Shown here in pieces: positions 1 to 6,192 of a stretch of DNA of 9,394 nt. Positions within the stretch are counted from its first letter, which is position 1, and each line of letters begins with the position of its first letter. The notes beneath the pieces were generated by a model. That model was given only the letters and a program-made list of their open reading frames with translations, made no database searches and was not told where the DNA came from. This DNA is from Frankiaceae bacterium. GTDB lineage: Bacteria > Actinomycetota > Actinomycetes > JAVEEB01. The stretch spans positions 1 to 9,394 of the forward strand of contig JAVEEB010000393.1 of the NCBI GenBank assembly GCA_030840665.1, in the 5' to 3' direction. Both the position numbers and the translations under genes were made by a program.

Positions 1-839
1 GCGTCTTTCGGCTTCACCTCGAGCGACGTGAGGCCGCTGCCGAGGGCGGCGAGCAGTTCGGCCCCGTCGAGTGAGGGCTCGAGCCGGCCGCCCGACGACG
101 CGAAGGTGAGCGCGCCGGCGATGGTCCTGGCCGGCACGTCGATGATCCTGTCCCCGACCCGCAGGCTGACGGCGGCGGCGATAGCGGGGCGGGCGACCTC
201 CGTGAGCGCGCGCTGCACCTCCTCGGCGGTGAGGGCCGGGGTCTTGGTCACCATGGTCACCGGGATGGCAGCAGCGCTCACGAGGTAGGCGGCTCGAATC
301 TTCGCGACGGCGTCCGGGATGTCCAGCGTCTTGCCTGCCTGCGGCAGGACCGCCGTGGCCGTCGTGCCCGCGATGGAGATGCCGCCTTCGCGGAAGTCGG
401 ACTGCATGCCCGCTGCCAGCTTCGTGACGGCTGCGGTCAGCTTGCGGTCGTCGACGGCGATGACGGGGTCGAAGTCGCGGTGACCGCTGAGCGCGGCGAC
501 GATGCCCCACGGGGTCCAGGGCCGGCTCGCGGCTCGCTGCGCGCTGGCCACGGCGTCGATGCCGAGGCCCGCTGTCGCCGGGTCCACGGAAAGCTGGCTG
601 TCACCCGGGATGTCCAGCAGCAGCGGGTCGTGGATGCCACGGCCGTTCGCGCCGATGAGCCGCGCGGCGTCCTGCACCGTCCGGCCACCCACATCGACGC
701 CGGCCACGAACGTGCCGCGCGGGATGTCATGGAGGCCTACCGCGGCCTGCGCCCCCACGTACATAAATGCAAGAAGAACGAACACCAACAAGGGCCAGAG
801 CCAGGGCGATCTCGTACGCCGTGCCCGGTGGCTGGCCAC
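1..839 (-). CDS. VanW family protein with peptidoglycan-binding-like repeats, partial (C-terminus beyond left edge)
   Basis: About 279 codons are visible and the frame runs off the left edge without a stop. The N-terminus is basic (several Arg in residues 4-10), followed by a hydrophobic anchor at about residues 12-33, so the rest should lie outside the membrane. Next comes GVDVGGRTVQDAARLIG, the usual opening of VanW-family proteins, then two similar segments of the PG_binding_4 (YoaR-like) type, the second starting near VIAVDDRKL. The VanW domain itself would lie off the window. The family is thought to act at the cell wall, but its reaction is not established. No ATG lies close to the anchor. 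I chose GTG at 839 because it gives a short basic lead before the anchor. A TTG at 860 in the same frame has a purine-rich GGGGGCAG upstream, and an ATG at 1001 would add an unlikely 54-residue lead. A -10-like TACGAT lies at 900-905 on this strand. Family call firm, start uncertain. Confidence 0.8.
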   Translation of the reverse strand, partial: MASHRARRTRSPWLWPLLVFVLLAFMYVGAQAAVGLHDIPRGTFVAGVDVGGRTVQDAARLIGANGRGIHDPLLLDIPGDSQLSVDPATAGLGIDAVASAQRAASRPWTPWGIVAALSGHRDFDPVIAVDDRKLTAAVTKLAAGMQSDFREGGISIAGTTATAVLPQAGKTLDIPDAVAKIRAAYLVSAAAIPVTMVTKTPALTAEEVQRALTEVARPAIAAAVSLRVGDRIIDVPARTIAGALTFASSGGRLEPSLDGAELLAALGSGLTSLEVKPKD

Positions 840-976
840 GGCATTCTCGGATGACGACAAGAAACTCTGCCCCCGCGGGATGGTCGGTCGATGCCGCCCA
901 TCGTAGGCGGTCCGGAGGGCGCGTCGTGTCGCCCAGTGCCGGGGTTCGCGTTGGACAGCCCGCGGGTCGTGGTTAT

Positions 977-992
977 GGTGTCCCGGGATACC
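977..992. promoter_or_regulatory. Near-perfect 16-bp palindrome, possible operator
   Basis: GGTGTCCCGGGATACC reads the same on both strands except for one mismatched pair. It lies in the gap between the divergent VanW-type and CAP genes, where a shared regulator could bind. No bound protein can be named from the sequence. If the VanW-type gene really began at the ATG at 1001, this site would be coding instead. Confidence 0.35.
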
Positions 993-999
993 CACCCAC

Positions 1000-1021
1000 A
1001 TATGGCCCAAAACGCCCATAT
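1000..1021. repeat. Inverted repeat ATATGG/CCATAT with 10-base spacer
   Basis: ATATGG at 1000-1005 is mirrored by CCATAT at 1016-1021. A second small inverted repeat, CCCAT/ATGGG at 1015-1028, overlaps it. Together with the palindrome at 977-992 this makes a dense cluster of symmetrical sites before the CAP gene, consistent with regulatory binding but unproven. Confidence 0.35.
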
Positions 1022-1085
1022 CCATGGGAACCGTGCGATACGGCGATAAAAAGTCGTCAAGTATTCGCAGCCCGCACCCGACATT

Positions 1086-1093
1086 GAGGAGGA
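1086..1093 (+). promoter_or_regulatory. Strong ribosome binding site deciding a TTG start
   Basis: GAGGAGGA contains a full AGGAGG at 1087-1092, eight bases before TTG at 1101. A second purine run, GAGAGGAG at 1106-1113, stands five bases before an in-frame GTG at 1119. Both starts are therefore possible; the upstream site is the better match to the anti-Shine-Dalgarno sequence. Confidence 0.6.
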
Positions 1094-1100
1094 CCTAGCC

Positions 1101-1844
1101 TTGCTGAGAGGAGCCATCGTGTCCGAAGGCCCCACCCGCCGCACGACAACCCGCGTCCTCGCGACGCTCCTCATCGCAATTGTCACCACCACCGGCCTGA
1201 GCCTGGGCGCATCGCCCGCTTCCGCCACTGCCCGCGTCGTCCGGGTCACCGCGAGCGAGTCCTCGTTCGCCAGCATGATCAACGCTTCCCGCCGGCACTA
1301 CGGGCTCAAGCCCCTGCGCGTCGTCTCCGACCTCACTCTCGTCGCCCGCAGCTGGTCGAACTCGATGGCCGTCGCAGGCGACATCTCGCACAACCCCCGC
1401 CTCACGAAGCAAGTGGGCACCTGGCGTGTCGTGGGAGAGAACGTGGGCGTGGGCGGCAACGCGCGTCAGCTCCACCTCGCCTTCATGGCGTCCCCGTCGC
1501 ACCGCGCGAACCTGCTGAGCAAGTCGTACACGGAGGTCGGGATCGGCGTCGTGCGCCACAACGGCACGCTGTACGTCACCGAGGACTTCCGTCGCCCGGT
1601 GCGCGCCACCAGTGCCACCGTCATCCCGCCGCGCAAGCCCGCCGCGCCGGTGGTCCCGGTGGTGCGGCAGGTCGCGGCCAGTCGCGCGGCTCCGGCTCCC
1701 GCAGCCCCGGTCGCGGCGGCGCCGCTGGACTACGGCCTCACGGCCGAACTCGCCCGGCTGTGGGCGCTCCCGCCGTCAGGTCAGGCCGATCCGGTCGGCT
1801 CAGCCCTGGGCTTTCTCAACACAATGCGTGGCCTGACCACGTAG
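1101..1844 (+). CDS. Secreted CAP/SCP-domain protein
   Basis: This 247-residue protein starts with a classic signal peptide: an Arg-rich stretch around residues 13-18, a hydrophobic core at about 19-36, and a likely cleavage after ASPASA near residue 42. The mature part is a CAP (CRISP/antigen 5/PR-1, SCP) domain at about residues 54-166. The four family residues can be placed at H97 (ISHN), E113 (GEN), H134 (SPSHRANL) and E161 (TEDF). A Pro/Ala-rich linker (about 176-208) leads to a short unrecognised tail ending at 247. Bacterial CAP proteins are secreted or wall-associated and their biochemical role is poorly defined. The divergent VanW-type neighbour also points to the envelope. The start is TTG 1101 (strong ribosome site); GTG 1119 would shorten the signal n-region by six residues without changing the mature protein. 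Confidence 0.9.
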   Translation: MLRGAIVSEGPTRRTTTRVLATLLIAIVTTTGLSLGASPASATARVVRVTASESSFASMINASRRHYGLKPLRVVSDLTLVARSWSNSMAVAGDISHNPRLTKQVGTWRVVGENVGVGGNARQLHLAFMASPSHRANLLSKSYTEVGIGVVRHNGTLYVTEDFRRPVRATSATVIPPRKPAAPVVPVVRQVAASRAAPAPAAPVAAAPLDYGLTAELARLWALPPSGQADPVGSALGFLNTMRGLTT

Positions 1845-1876
1845 CCCCTCGGCACCCGCAGCCGACCCAGGGTATT

Positions 1877-1894
1877 GTGTGCGTTCGCTCACAC
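1877..1894 (+). promoter_or_regulatory. Small inverted repeat in the response regulator leader
   Basis: GTGTG (1877-1881) pairs with CACAC (1890-1894). An inner G-C pair closes a TTCG loop at 1884-1887, with one mismatch in the stem. A TATTGT hexamer at 1873-1878 could serve as a -10 box, but no matching -35 is visible. The element lies between the CAP stop and the response regulator start, so it could be an operator or a leader hairpin. Confidence 0.3.
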
Positions 1895-1923
1895 TGAGTC
1901 ACGCTGCGAGGCCGGGAGGTGCG

Positions 1924-2304
1924 ATGGCTGTTCGGGTGCTCGTCATCGACGACACCGACCATGTCCGCACCATGCTGGCCGACATGCTCACGCTCGACGG
2001 GTTCGACGTCATCGGGCAAGCCCGTGATGCGGCGAGCGCCGTGGAGGTCGCCCTCGCCACCCGGCCGGACATCGCGATCATGGACCTGCGGTTGCCGGGC
2101 ACCGACGGCATCGAGGCGACGCGCAGGTTGCGCGAGGCCTGCCCCGGCACCTCCGTCATCCTGTACACGGCCTATCTGACGGACGAGATCCGGGCAGCAG
2201 CGGCCGAGGCCGGCGCTGCCCACTGCCTCGGCAAGTCCGACGGGCTCATCGAGCTCGAGCGAGAACTGTCCAGGCTCACGCTGCACCTGATGCGCGAGTC
2301 CTGA
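1924..2304 (+). CDS. Single-domain response regulator (CheY-like receiver only)
   Basis: The 126-residue product is one receiver domain with no output domain. The acidic pair D9-D10, phospho-acceptor D54 (IMDLRLPG), switch residue T82 and conserved K104 are all in place, so it should be phosphorylated normally by a histidine kinase. The final 20 or so residues form the last amphipathic helix. ATG 1924 is preceded by GGGAGG at 1914-1919. An upstream in-frame GTG at 1879 would add 15 residues before the first beta strand and would sit in the hairpin, so I rejected it. No histidine kinase or phosphotransfer protein is in the window, so its partner is unknown. It may act through protein contact, as CheY and Spo0F do. 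The HAD phosphatase follows 65 bases later on the same strand. Confidence 0.9.
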   Translation: MAVRVLVIDDTDHVRTMLADMLTLDGFDVIGQARDAASAVEVALATRPDIAIMDLRLPGTDGIEATRRLREACPGTSVILYTAYLTDEIRAAAAEAGAAHCLGKSDGLIELERELSRLTLHLMRES

Positions 2305-2369
2305 CCGCCGGTACCCTTGCGGGGCGGCGTCGTGCCGCGCGTCATACAACCGCGGCGAGGAGGGCACCG

Positions 2370-3251
2370 ATGGCTCGACTACGCCGCCATGACACTCGCT
2401 CCTCCGCCGTCGTCGCGGGCGAGGCCTCCGCCGAGGCGGCCGTCCGATACGCGCGCGTGGTGCCGACGGACCCCGGCGCCGCCGCCTTCTTCGACGTCGA
2501 CAACACGATGATGATCGGCTCCTCGATCTACCTCTTCGTCCGTGGACTCGCGACGCGCCACTTCTTCACGACGCGCGACCTGTTCCGCTTTGCGTACCAG
2601 CAGACCGTCTTCCGCGTCGGCGGCCGGGAGCGCGCGTCGCACATGTCGGCGGTCAAGGAGGCTGCGCTGGGCTTCTGCGCCGGCCACCAGGTCCACGAGC
2701 TCATGACACTGGGCGAAGAGATCTACGACGAGCTCATGGCCGACCGCATCTGGTCCGGCACCCGGTCCCTGGCGCAGCGTCACCTGGACGCGGGCCAGCC
2801 CGTCTGGCTGGTGACGGCCACTCCGGTCGAGCTGGCGACGATCATCGCCCGGCGCCTCGGCCTCACCGGCGCTCTCGGCACCGTGGCCGAGATCGAGAAC
2901 GGCACCTACACCGGCCGCCTCGTCGGCGAGCCCCTGCACGGCCCGGCCAAGGCGGAGGCCATCCGGGCCCTTGCCGAGCGGGAGGGTCTCGACCTGTCGC
3001 GATGCTCCGCGTACGGCGACTCGGCCAACGACATCCCCATGCTGTCCGTCGTCGGGCATCCGTGCGCCATCAACCCGGACGCCGACCTGCGCAAGGCGGC
3101 GCGCGAGGCCGGGTGGGAGATCCGCGACTTCCGCACCGGTCGCAAGGCGGCGAAGATCGGCATCCCGTCGGCCGCCGCGAGCGGGCTCGTGGCCGGCGTC
3201 GTGCTCATGGTCCTCGCGCGAGCCAAGCGGCGCGCCGACAGCCACTCGTGA
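2370..3251 (+). CDS. HAD-IB family phosphatase (SerB-like), C-terminally membrane-anchored
   Basis: All four HAD motifs are present in this 293-residue protein: motif I DVDNT with nucleophile D42 and acid D44, motif II T149 (LVTAT), motif III K194, and motif [12 protein letters not shown] with D217 and D221. A helical cap of about 80 residues sits between motifs I and II, as in the HAD-IB group that includes phosphoserine phosphatase and the actinobacterial SerB1 type. The substrate cannot be read from the sequence; a phosphoserine-like small phosphate is possible. A hydrophobic stretch at about 266-284 followed by RAKRR suggests a membrane tether with the enzyme in the cytoplasm. ATG 2370 has a strong GAGGAGGG at 2356-2363. 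The stop overlaps the next start (GTGA), so translation of the aminopeptidase is probably coupled to it. The 65-base gap upstream holds a CCGCC/GGCGG inverted repeat at 2305-2327. Confidence 0.87.
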   Translation: MARLRRHDTRSSAVVAGEASAEAAVRYARVVPTDPGAAAFFDVDNTMMIGSSIYLFVRGLATRHFFTTRDLFRFAYQQTVFRVGGRERASHMSAVKEAALGFCAGHQVHELMTLGEEIYDELMADRIWSGTRSLAQRHLDAGQPVWLVTATPVELATIIARRLGLTGALGTVAEIENGTYTGRLVGEPLHGPAKAEAIRALAEREGLDLSRCSAYGDSANDIPMLSVVGHPCAINPDADLRKAAREAGWEIRDFRTGRKAAKIGIPSAAASGLVAGVVLMVLARAKRRADSHS

Positions 3252-4138
3252 GCCCGCGCCCGTCGAAGCGGCCCGCCGTGCCCGGCTCCCGCCGCGTGCG
3301 ACCCGGGATCGTCTCGCCCCTCCGCGAGGTGCCGCCCTCGATCCCGCGTCCGCCGTACATCCTCACTGGCGGCCAGCCAGCCCCCGGCGATCCGGCCCCG
3401 AAGTCCGCCGAGGTCCTTGACCGGATGCGGCGGGCCGGGCGGATCGCGGCCGAGATCCTGGCGGCGGCGGGGGCGGCGGTCCGCCCCGGGGTGACCACGG
3501 ACGACCTGGATGCCCTCGTACACGACGAATGTGTACGCCGGGGCGTCTACCCGTCGCCCCTGGGCTATCGCGGGTTCCCGAAGTCGGTGTGCACCTCGCT
3601 CAACGAGGTCATCTGCCACGGCATCCCCGACAACACGGTGATCCGCGACGGCGACATCGTGAATCTCGACGTGACCGTCTTCACCGAGGGCGTGCACGGC
3701 GACACGAACGCCACGTTCCTGTGCGGCAACGTCGACACGCAGTCACGCAAGCTCGTCCGGGTCACCCGTGAGTGCCTCGAGCTGGGGATCGCGGCGGTCC
3801 GGCCGGGCGTCCAGGTCCGGGCCATCGGCCGGGCGATCCAGCAGCATGCGGAGGCCGCGGGCTTCGGTGTCGTCCGCGACTTCGTCGGCCACGGCATCGG
3901 CGAGACGTTCCACGCGCCGCCGCAGGTGCCGCACTACGACGACCCGCGAGCAACGATGGTGCTCGAGGCGGGGATGACGTTCACGATCGAGCCGATGATC
4001 ACGATCGGCGACTGGCGGCACACGATGTGGCCGGATGGCTGGACGGCGGTCACCGTCGACGGCAAGCGGACCGCGCAGTTCGAGCACATGCTGGTCGTGA
4101 CTGCGGACGGCGCGGACATCCTCACCGTCGCCGGCTAG
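3248..4138 (+). CDS. map: Methionine aminopeptidase, type I, with N-terminal extension
   Basis: This cytoplasmic metalloenzyme removes the initiator methionine from new proteins. All five metal ligands are visible when counted from GTG 3248: D141 (NLDVT), D152 (HGDTNATF), H215 (GHGIGETFH), E248 (IEPM) and E279 (QFEH). The substrate-contacting histidines H124 (ICHGIP) and H222 are also present. The catalytic domain begins near residue 54. Before it lies a Pro/Arg-rich extension of about 50 residues with several PxxP patterns, like that of the mycobacterial MapB type, thought to dock at the ribosome. At 296 residues it is near that type's length. The start is taken as GTG 3248, which shares GTGA with the stop of the HAD gene. 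The frame stays open upstream to 3002, but only as a shadow of that gene. The gene ends five bases short of the convergent DUF1990 gene, with no terminator visible. Confidence 0.95.
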   Translation: MSPRPSKRPAVPGSRRVRPGIVSPLREVPPSIPRPPYILTGGQPAPGDPAPKSAEVLDRMRRAGRIAAEILAAAGAAVRPGVTTDDLDALVHDECVRRGVYPSPLGYRGFPKSVCTSLNEVICHGIPDNTVIRDGDIVNLDVTVFTEGVHGDTNATFLCGNVDTQSRKLVRVTRECLELGIAAVRPGVQVRAIGRAIQQHAEAAGFGVVRDFVGHGIGETFHAPPQVPHYDDPRATMVLEAGMTFTIEPMITIGDWRHTMWPDGWTAVTVDGKRTAQFEHMLVVTADGADILTVAG

Positions 4139-4143
4139 CGGGC

Positions 4144-4701
4144 TCAGGCGTCGCGGACCGCCGCGGCGACACCGTCGAGGTAGGCGCGGGTCGCTCGCGC
4201 CTGGACGAGCCGGGCGACGGGCCAGCCGAGGCGCGACAGCCAGTGCGCCTGCCGGCTGAACGCCCGCACCGCCAGCACCACCCGATCGTCGTCAAAGTGC
4301 TCGACCAGGAAGCTCTCCTCGCCCCTCTCGGCGTGCGCGGCCAGCGTGCCGTACGCGAAGCCGAACCGGCCGGGCTCGTCGAGCACCCACACGATCCGAT
4401 CGTGCAGGGACGCCCACAACGGCTGAACGCGGACCACCAGCCGCACCACCTGGCCGGGTTCCAGCAGCGGCGGCGGGTGCCCGACGTCGATTCCCGCAGC
4501 TCGATGCCCTGCCCAGTCCCGCAGCGCGGACCGGGCGGCCTGGAAGGTGGCCGCCCCCTGGCCGAGAACGCGCGAGACCTCGATGTGGTGGTAGCGGCGG
4601 GGCAGCTGGCCGTCCCGGGTCTGGCCCACCTCGGGATACGAGAACGGTCCGCCTGCGGTGGCCCGGTCGACGTGGGGGCGGCGGAAGGAGAACACGCTCA
4701 C
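4144..4701 (-). CDS. DUF1990 (UPF0548) family protein
   Basis: The 185-residue product matches the DUF1990 family, found in bacteria and plants with no established function. Recognisable parts are RRYHHIEVSRVLGQG near residues 35-49, AFQAARSALRDW-type sequence near 53-63, the motif AYGTLxxHxxxGEExF at 117-132, and a C-terminal FSRQAHWLSRLG-type segment ending in YLDGV near 174-178. There is no signal peptide or clear membrane segment. The start is GTG 4701, which overlaps the stop of the acyltransferase gene by four bases (GTGA). A longer reading to 4899 would overlap that gene deeply and looks like a shadow. The coupling makes a lipid- or membrane-linked role plausible, but this is inference from position only. 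Confidence 0.85.
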   Translation of the reverse strand: MSVFSFRRPHVDRATAGGPFSYPEVGQTRDGQLPRRYHHIEVSRVLGQGAATFQAARSALRDWAGHRAAGIDVGHPPPLLEPGQVVRLVVRVQPLWASLHDRIVWVLDEPGRFGFAYGTLAAHAERGEESFLVEHFDDDRVVLAVRAFSRQAHWLSRLGWPVARLVQARATRAYLDGVAAAVRDA

Positions 4702-5585
4702 CGGTACGGCTCCCCCCGTTGCGCCACGAGCTTGTCGACGTGCAGCTGCACGGTGTCCCGCACCTGGGCGGTGAGGTCGGCGACGACGGCCGGGTCGTCG
4801 GCGGCCTCCGGTCCACCGAAACCGTCCGTGGGCACCGGCTCGCAGAACTCGATGAGCCATTTCGCCGGGAGCGGGAGGAAACCGAGCGGGCCCAGCCACG
4901 GAAAGGTGGGGGTGATCGGGAAGTACGGCAGGCCGAGCGCCCGGGCCAGCGGAGACAGGTCGGCGAGCATCGGGTACGAGTCCTCAGCCCCGACGATCGC
5001 GACCGGCACGATCGGGGTGCCCGACCGGATGGCCAGGGCCGCGAAGCCGCCGCGGCCGAACGGCTGCAGCTGGTGTCGTTCGTCGTACAACTTGCCTGTG
5101 CCGGAGAAACCCTCCGGGAAGACGCCCACGAGCTCTCCGGCGGCCAGGAGGGCGGCGGCGTCCGCCCGGTCCGCGCGGATCACGCCGAAGCGCCGCGCGA
5201 TGTCGCCGACCACCGGGAAGCGGAACAGCAGGTCGGCGGCAAGGAGCCGCAGGTGCCGCGGCGCGGCGCCCTCGTCGTACGTCGCCAGGGCCAGCAACAG
5301 CCCGTCGAGCGGAAACGTGCCCGCGTGGTTGCCAACGACGAGAGCTGCGCCGCTGGCCGGGATGTGCTCCGCACCGCTGACCTCACCCGCAAAATAGGCG
5401 CGCCAAACCGGCCGCAACGCAGGGAGCAGCAGTTCGACCGTGAGCTCGGGGTCGAATCCGAAAACATCGCCGGGCGCTGGGCCATCGCCGGCCAACCGGC
5501 GCAGTTGGCCGGTCAGCCGATCAAGGCCGGCAGCCCACTGATGGGCGGCATCCCACTGGGAGGCCGCGCCCCACGGAGCGTCCAC
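4698..5585 (-). CDS. PlsC-like lysophospholipid/glycerolipid acyltransferase
   Basis: The 295-residue product belongs to the LPLAT acyltransferase superfamily, which moves acyl chains onto glycerolipids or related alcohols at the membrane. Block I is NHAGTFPLD: catalytic-type H87 with D94, spaced as HX6D rather than the usual HX4D, as I recall for the phytyl-ester-synthase/DGAT-like branch. FPEGFSGTGK at 156-165 gives the FPEG substrate block, and GTPIVPVAIVGAE near 189-201 the following VP block. Residues 1-60 are a soluble lead ending in a FDPELT-type stretch common in actinobacterial members. The start is GTG 5585 with GGGAGGG just upstream. It lies 48 bases after the small ribosomal protein gene and overlaps the DUF1990 gene by four bases. 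From memory a sugar epimerase gene often precedes this acyltransferase in actinobacteria; it is missing here. Acyl acceptor unknown. Confidence 0.87.
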   Translation of the reverse strand: MDAPWGAASQWDAAHQWAAGLDRLTGQLRRLAGDGPAPGDVFGFDPELTVELLLPALRPVWRAYFAGEVSGAEHIPASGAALVVGNHAGTFPLDGLLLALATYDEGAAPRHLRLLAADLLFRFPVVGDIARRFGVIRADRADAAALLAAGELVGVFPEGFSGTGKLYDERHQLQPFGRGGFAALAIRSGTPIVPVAIVGAEDSYPMLADLSPLARALGLPYFPITPTFPWLGPLGFLPLPAKWLIEFCEPVPTDGFGGPEAADDPAVVADLTAQVRDTVQLHVDKLVAQRGEPYR

Positions 5586-5633
5586 GGGCCCTCCCGTTGC
5601 AACGCTTGGCGCAGGCGCGCCGGGTGAGGCGAG

Positions 5634-5732
5634 CTACTTCTTGTTGCGTCGCTGGACGCGCGTCTTCTTCAGCAGCTTGCGGTGCTTCTTCTTGGCCATG
5701 CGCTTACGACGCTTCTTGATGACCGAACCCAC
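5634..5732 (-). CDS. AURKAIP1/COX24-domain small ribosomal protein (mycobacterial bS22 type)
   Basis: This very short gene encodes 32 residues, over half of them Lys or Arg: it opens VGSVIKKRRKRMAKKKHRK and ends NKK. From memory it closely resembles the roughly 33-residue protein found bound to the 30S subunit in mycobacterial ribosome structures, and Rv0500B of M. tuberculosis. The mitochondrial relative is AURKAIP1. It should sit in the 30S subunit against 16S rRNA. The start is GTG 5732, with AGGCAGG about eight bases upstream. A longer reading to 5819 adds non-conserved residues from the leader and is rejected. The 126-base gap upstream holds a promoter-like pair and a direct repeat. The acyltransferase gene follows 48 bases downstream and may be co-transcribed. 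Confidence 0.9.
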   Translation of the reverse strand: MGSVIKKRRKRMAKKKHRKLLKKTRVQRRNKK

Positions 5733-5750
5733 GTGAGAAACCTGCCTGCT

Positions 5751-5773
5751 CTGACCATGTGCACTGAACATGT
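5751..5773. repeat. Tandem 10-mer direct repeat in the leader of the small ribosomal protein gene
   Basis: CTGACCATGT at 5751-5760 and CTGAACATGT at 5764-5773 differ at one base and are separated by GCA, a 13-base period. They lie between the candidate promoter and the GTG start, so they would be in the 5' untranslated region. A binding site for a regulator or for the ribosomal protein itself is possible but unproven. Confidence 0.45.
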
Positions 5774-5797
5774 ACGAACTGAAACGAATTGCGGCGT

Positions 5798-5828
5798 AGC
5801 CTACCCGTCGCCGGGCCAACGGCGTAAA
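5798..5828 (-). promoter_or_regulatory. Candidate promoter for the small ribosomal protein gene
   Basis: On the minus strand TTTACG (5828-5823) and TAGGCT (5803-5798) are separated by 19 bases. TAGGCT is a common actinobacterial -10 form. The spacing is slightly long and the -35 is only partly like TTGACA. The start codon lies about 65 bases downstream, giving a leader that includes the direct repeat. Confidence 0.4.
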
Positions 5829-5858
5829 GGCCCTGGTCAGAGCGCCCGGGCGGGCGGC

Positions 5859-6062
5859 TCAGCCGGCCTCGACGTAGGCGTCCCGCAGGTAGTCCTGAAC
5901 GGCCTGGTCGAGCACCCGGAACGAGCGACCAACGCGAACGGCGGGCAGCTCCCCCGAGTGGACGAGCCGATAGACCGTCATCTTCGACACCCGCATGACC
6001 GCCGCCACTTCGGCGACGGTCAGGAACCGCACCTCGCTCAGCGGCTTGTTGTTGTCACTCAT
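5859..6062 (-). CDS. Excisionase-like helix-turn-helix DNA-binding protein (Rv0500A type)
   Basis: The 67-residue protein is almost entirely one HTH_17/MerR-like winged helix: FLTVAEVAAVMRVSKMTVYRLVHSG at about 13-37 gives the helix-turn-helix, and LPAVRVGRSFRV at 39-50 the wing. It carries no effector domain. From memory this matches the protein encoded beside proC and the bS22-type gene in M. tuberculosis (Rv0500A) and other actinobacteria, so it is part of a conserved core block rather than a phage excisionase. ATG 6062 has AGAAGGTG upstream. In its own upstream gap a TACAGT at 6132-6137 (minus strand) could be a -10 box, without a good -35. Its target genes are not known from the sequence; the adjacent ribosomal protein and acyltransferase genes are obvious candidates. 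Confidence 0.9.
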   Translation of the reverse strand: MSDNNKPLSEVRFLTVAEVAAVMRVSKMTVYRLVHSGELPAVRVGRSFRVLDQAVQDYLRDAYVEAG

Positions 6063-6149
6063 CAACGGCACCTTCTGCGCGGCGCGCGGCACCGGCTTCC
6101 CCACCGGTGCACGACACACGCCTGTCCCGGCACTGTATCGGCGCGGGGG

Positions 6150-6166
6150 CCCCTTGAGGAGAGGGG
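6150..6166. repeat. Inverted repeat CCCCT/AGGGG between phosphatase and HTH genes
   Basis: CCCCT (6150-6154) and AGGGG (6162-6166) form a five-pair stem with a seven-base loop. It lies on the minus-strand path from the phosphatase stop to the HTH gene. There is no T-tract, so it may be a weak terminator, an attenuator or part of the HTH promoter region. Confidence 0.3.
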
Positions 6167-6175
6167 TGATCAGTT

Positions 6176-6192
6176 GTTGACGTGCCGTCAAC
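6176..6192 (-). terminator. Perfect 7-3-7 hairpin overlapping the phosphatase stop codon
   Basis: GTTGACG (6176-6182) and CGTCAAC (6186-6192) are perfect reverse complements around a three-base loop, and the TGA stop at 6188-6190 lies within the stem. In actinobacteria hairpins without a T-tract can end transcription, so it is listed as a terminator candidate. It could instead protect the 3' end or bind a protein. Confidence 0.4.

Noticed and set aside
900..1090. c-di-AMP (ydaO-type) riboswitch before the CAP gene, as seen before some actinobacterial wall genes
   Set aside because: I could not find the conserved core sequences of that element; only simple palindromes are present.
737..1282. 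Minus-strand frame of 181 residues crossing the VanW-CAP gap
   Set aside because: It overlaps both real genes and shows no recognisable domain.
3002..3247. Upstream extension of map to 3002
   Set aside because: These codons lie within the HAD gene and give Arg-rich non-family sequence; GTG 3248 with the GTGA overlap fits the family length.
4139..4143. Terminator between convergent map and DUF1990 genes
   Set aside because: The gap is only five bases and no stable stem with a T-tract is visible around it.
4144..4899. Longer form of the DUF1990 gene starting at 4899
   Set aside because: The first 66 residues are Arg/Gly-rich shadow sequence inside the acyltransferase gene; family similarity begins at GTG 4701.
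3772..5397. 541-residue open frame on the plus strand
   Set aside because: It runs through map, DUF1990 and acyltransferase in wrong frames, with Arg/Pro/Gly-rich content typical of GC-rich shadows.
5733..5819. 61-residue form of the small ribosomal protein
   Set aside because: The extra 29 residues come from the leader with its repeat and promoter; the known family is about 32-33 residues and begins at the GSVIKKRR segment.
5859..6062. Phage or integrative-element excisionase
   Set aside because: No integrase, attachment repeat or phage gene is near, and the neighbours are core actinobacterial genes.
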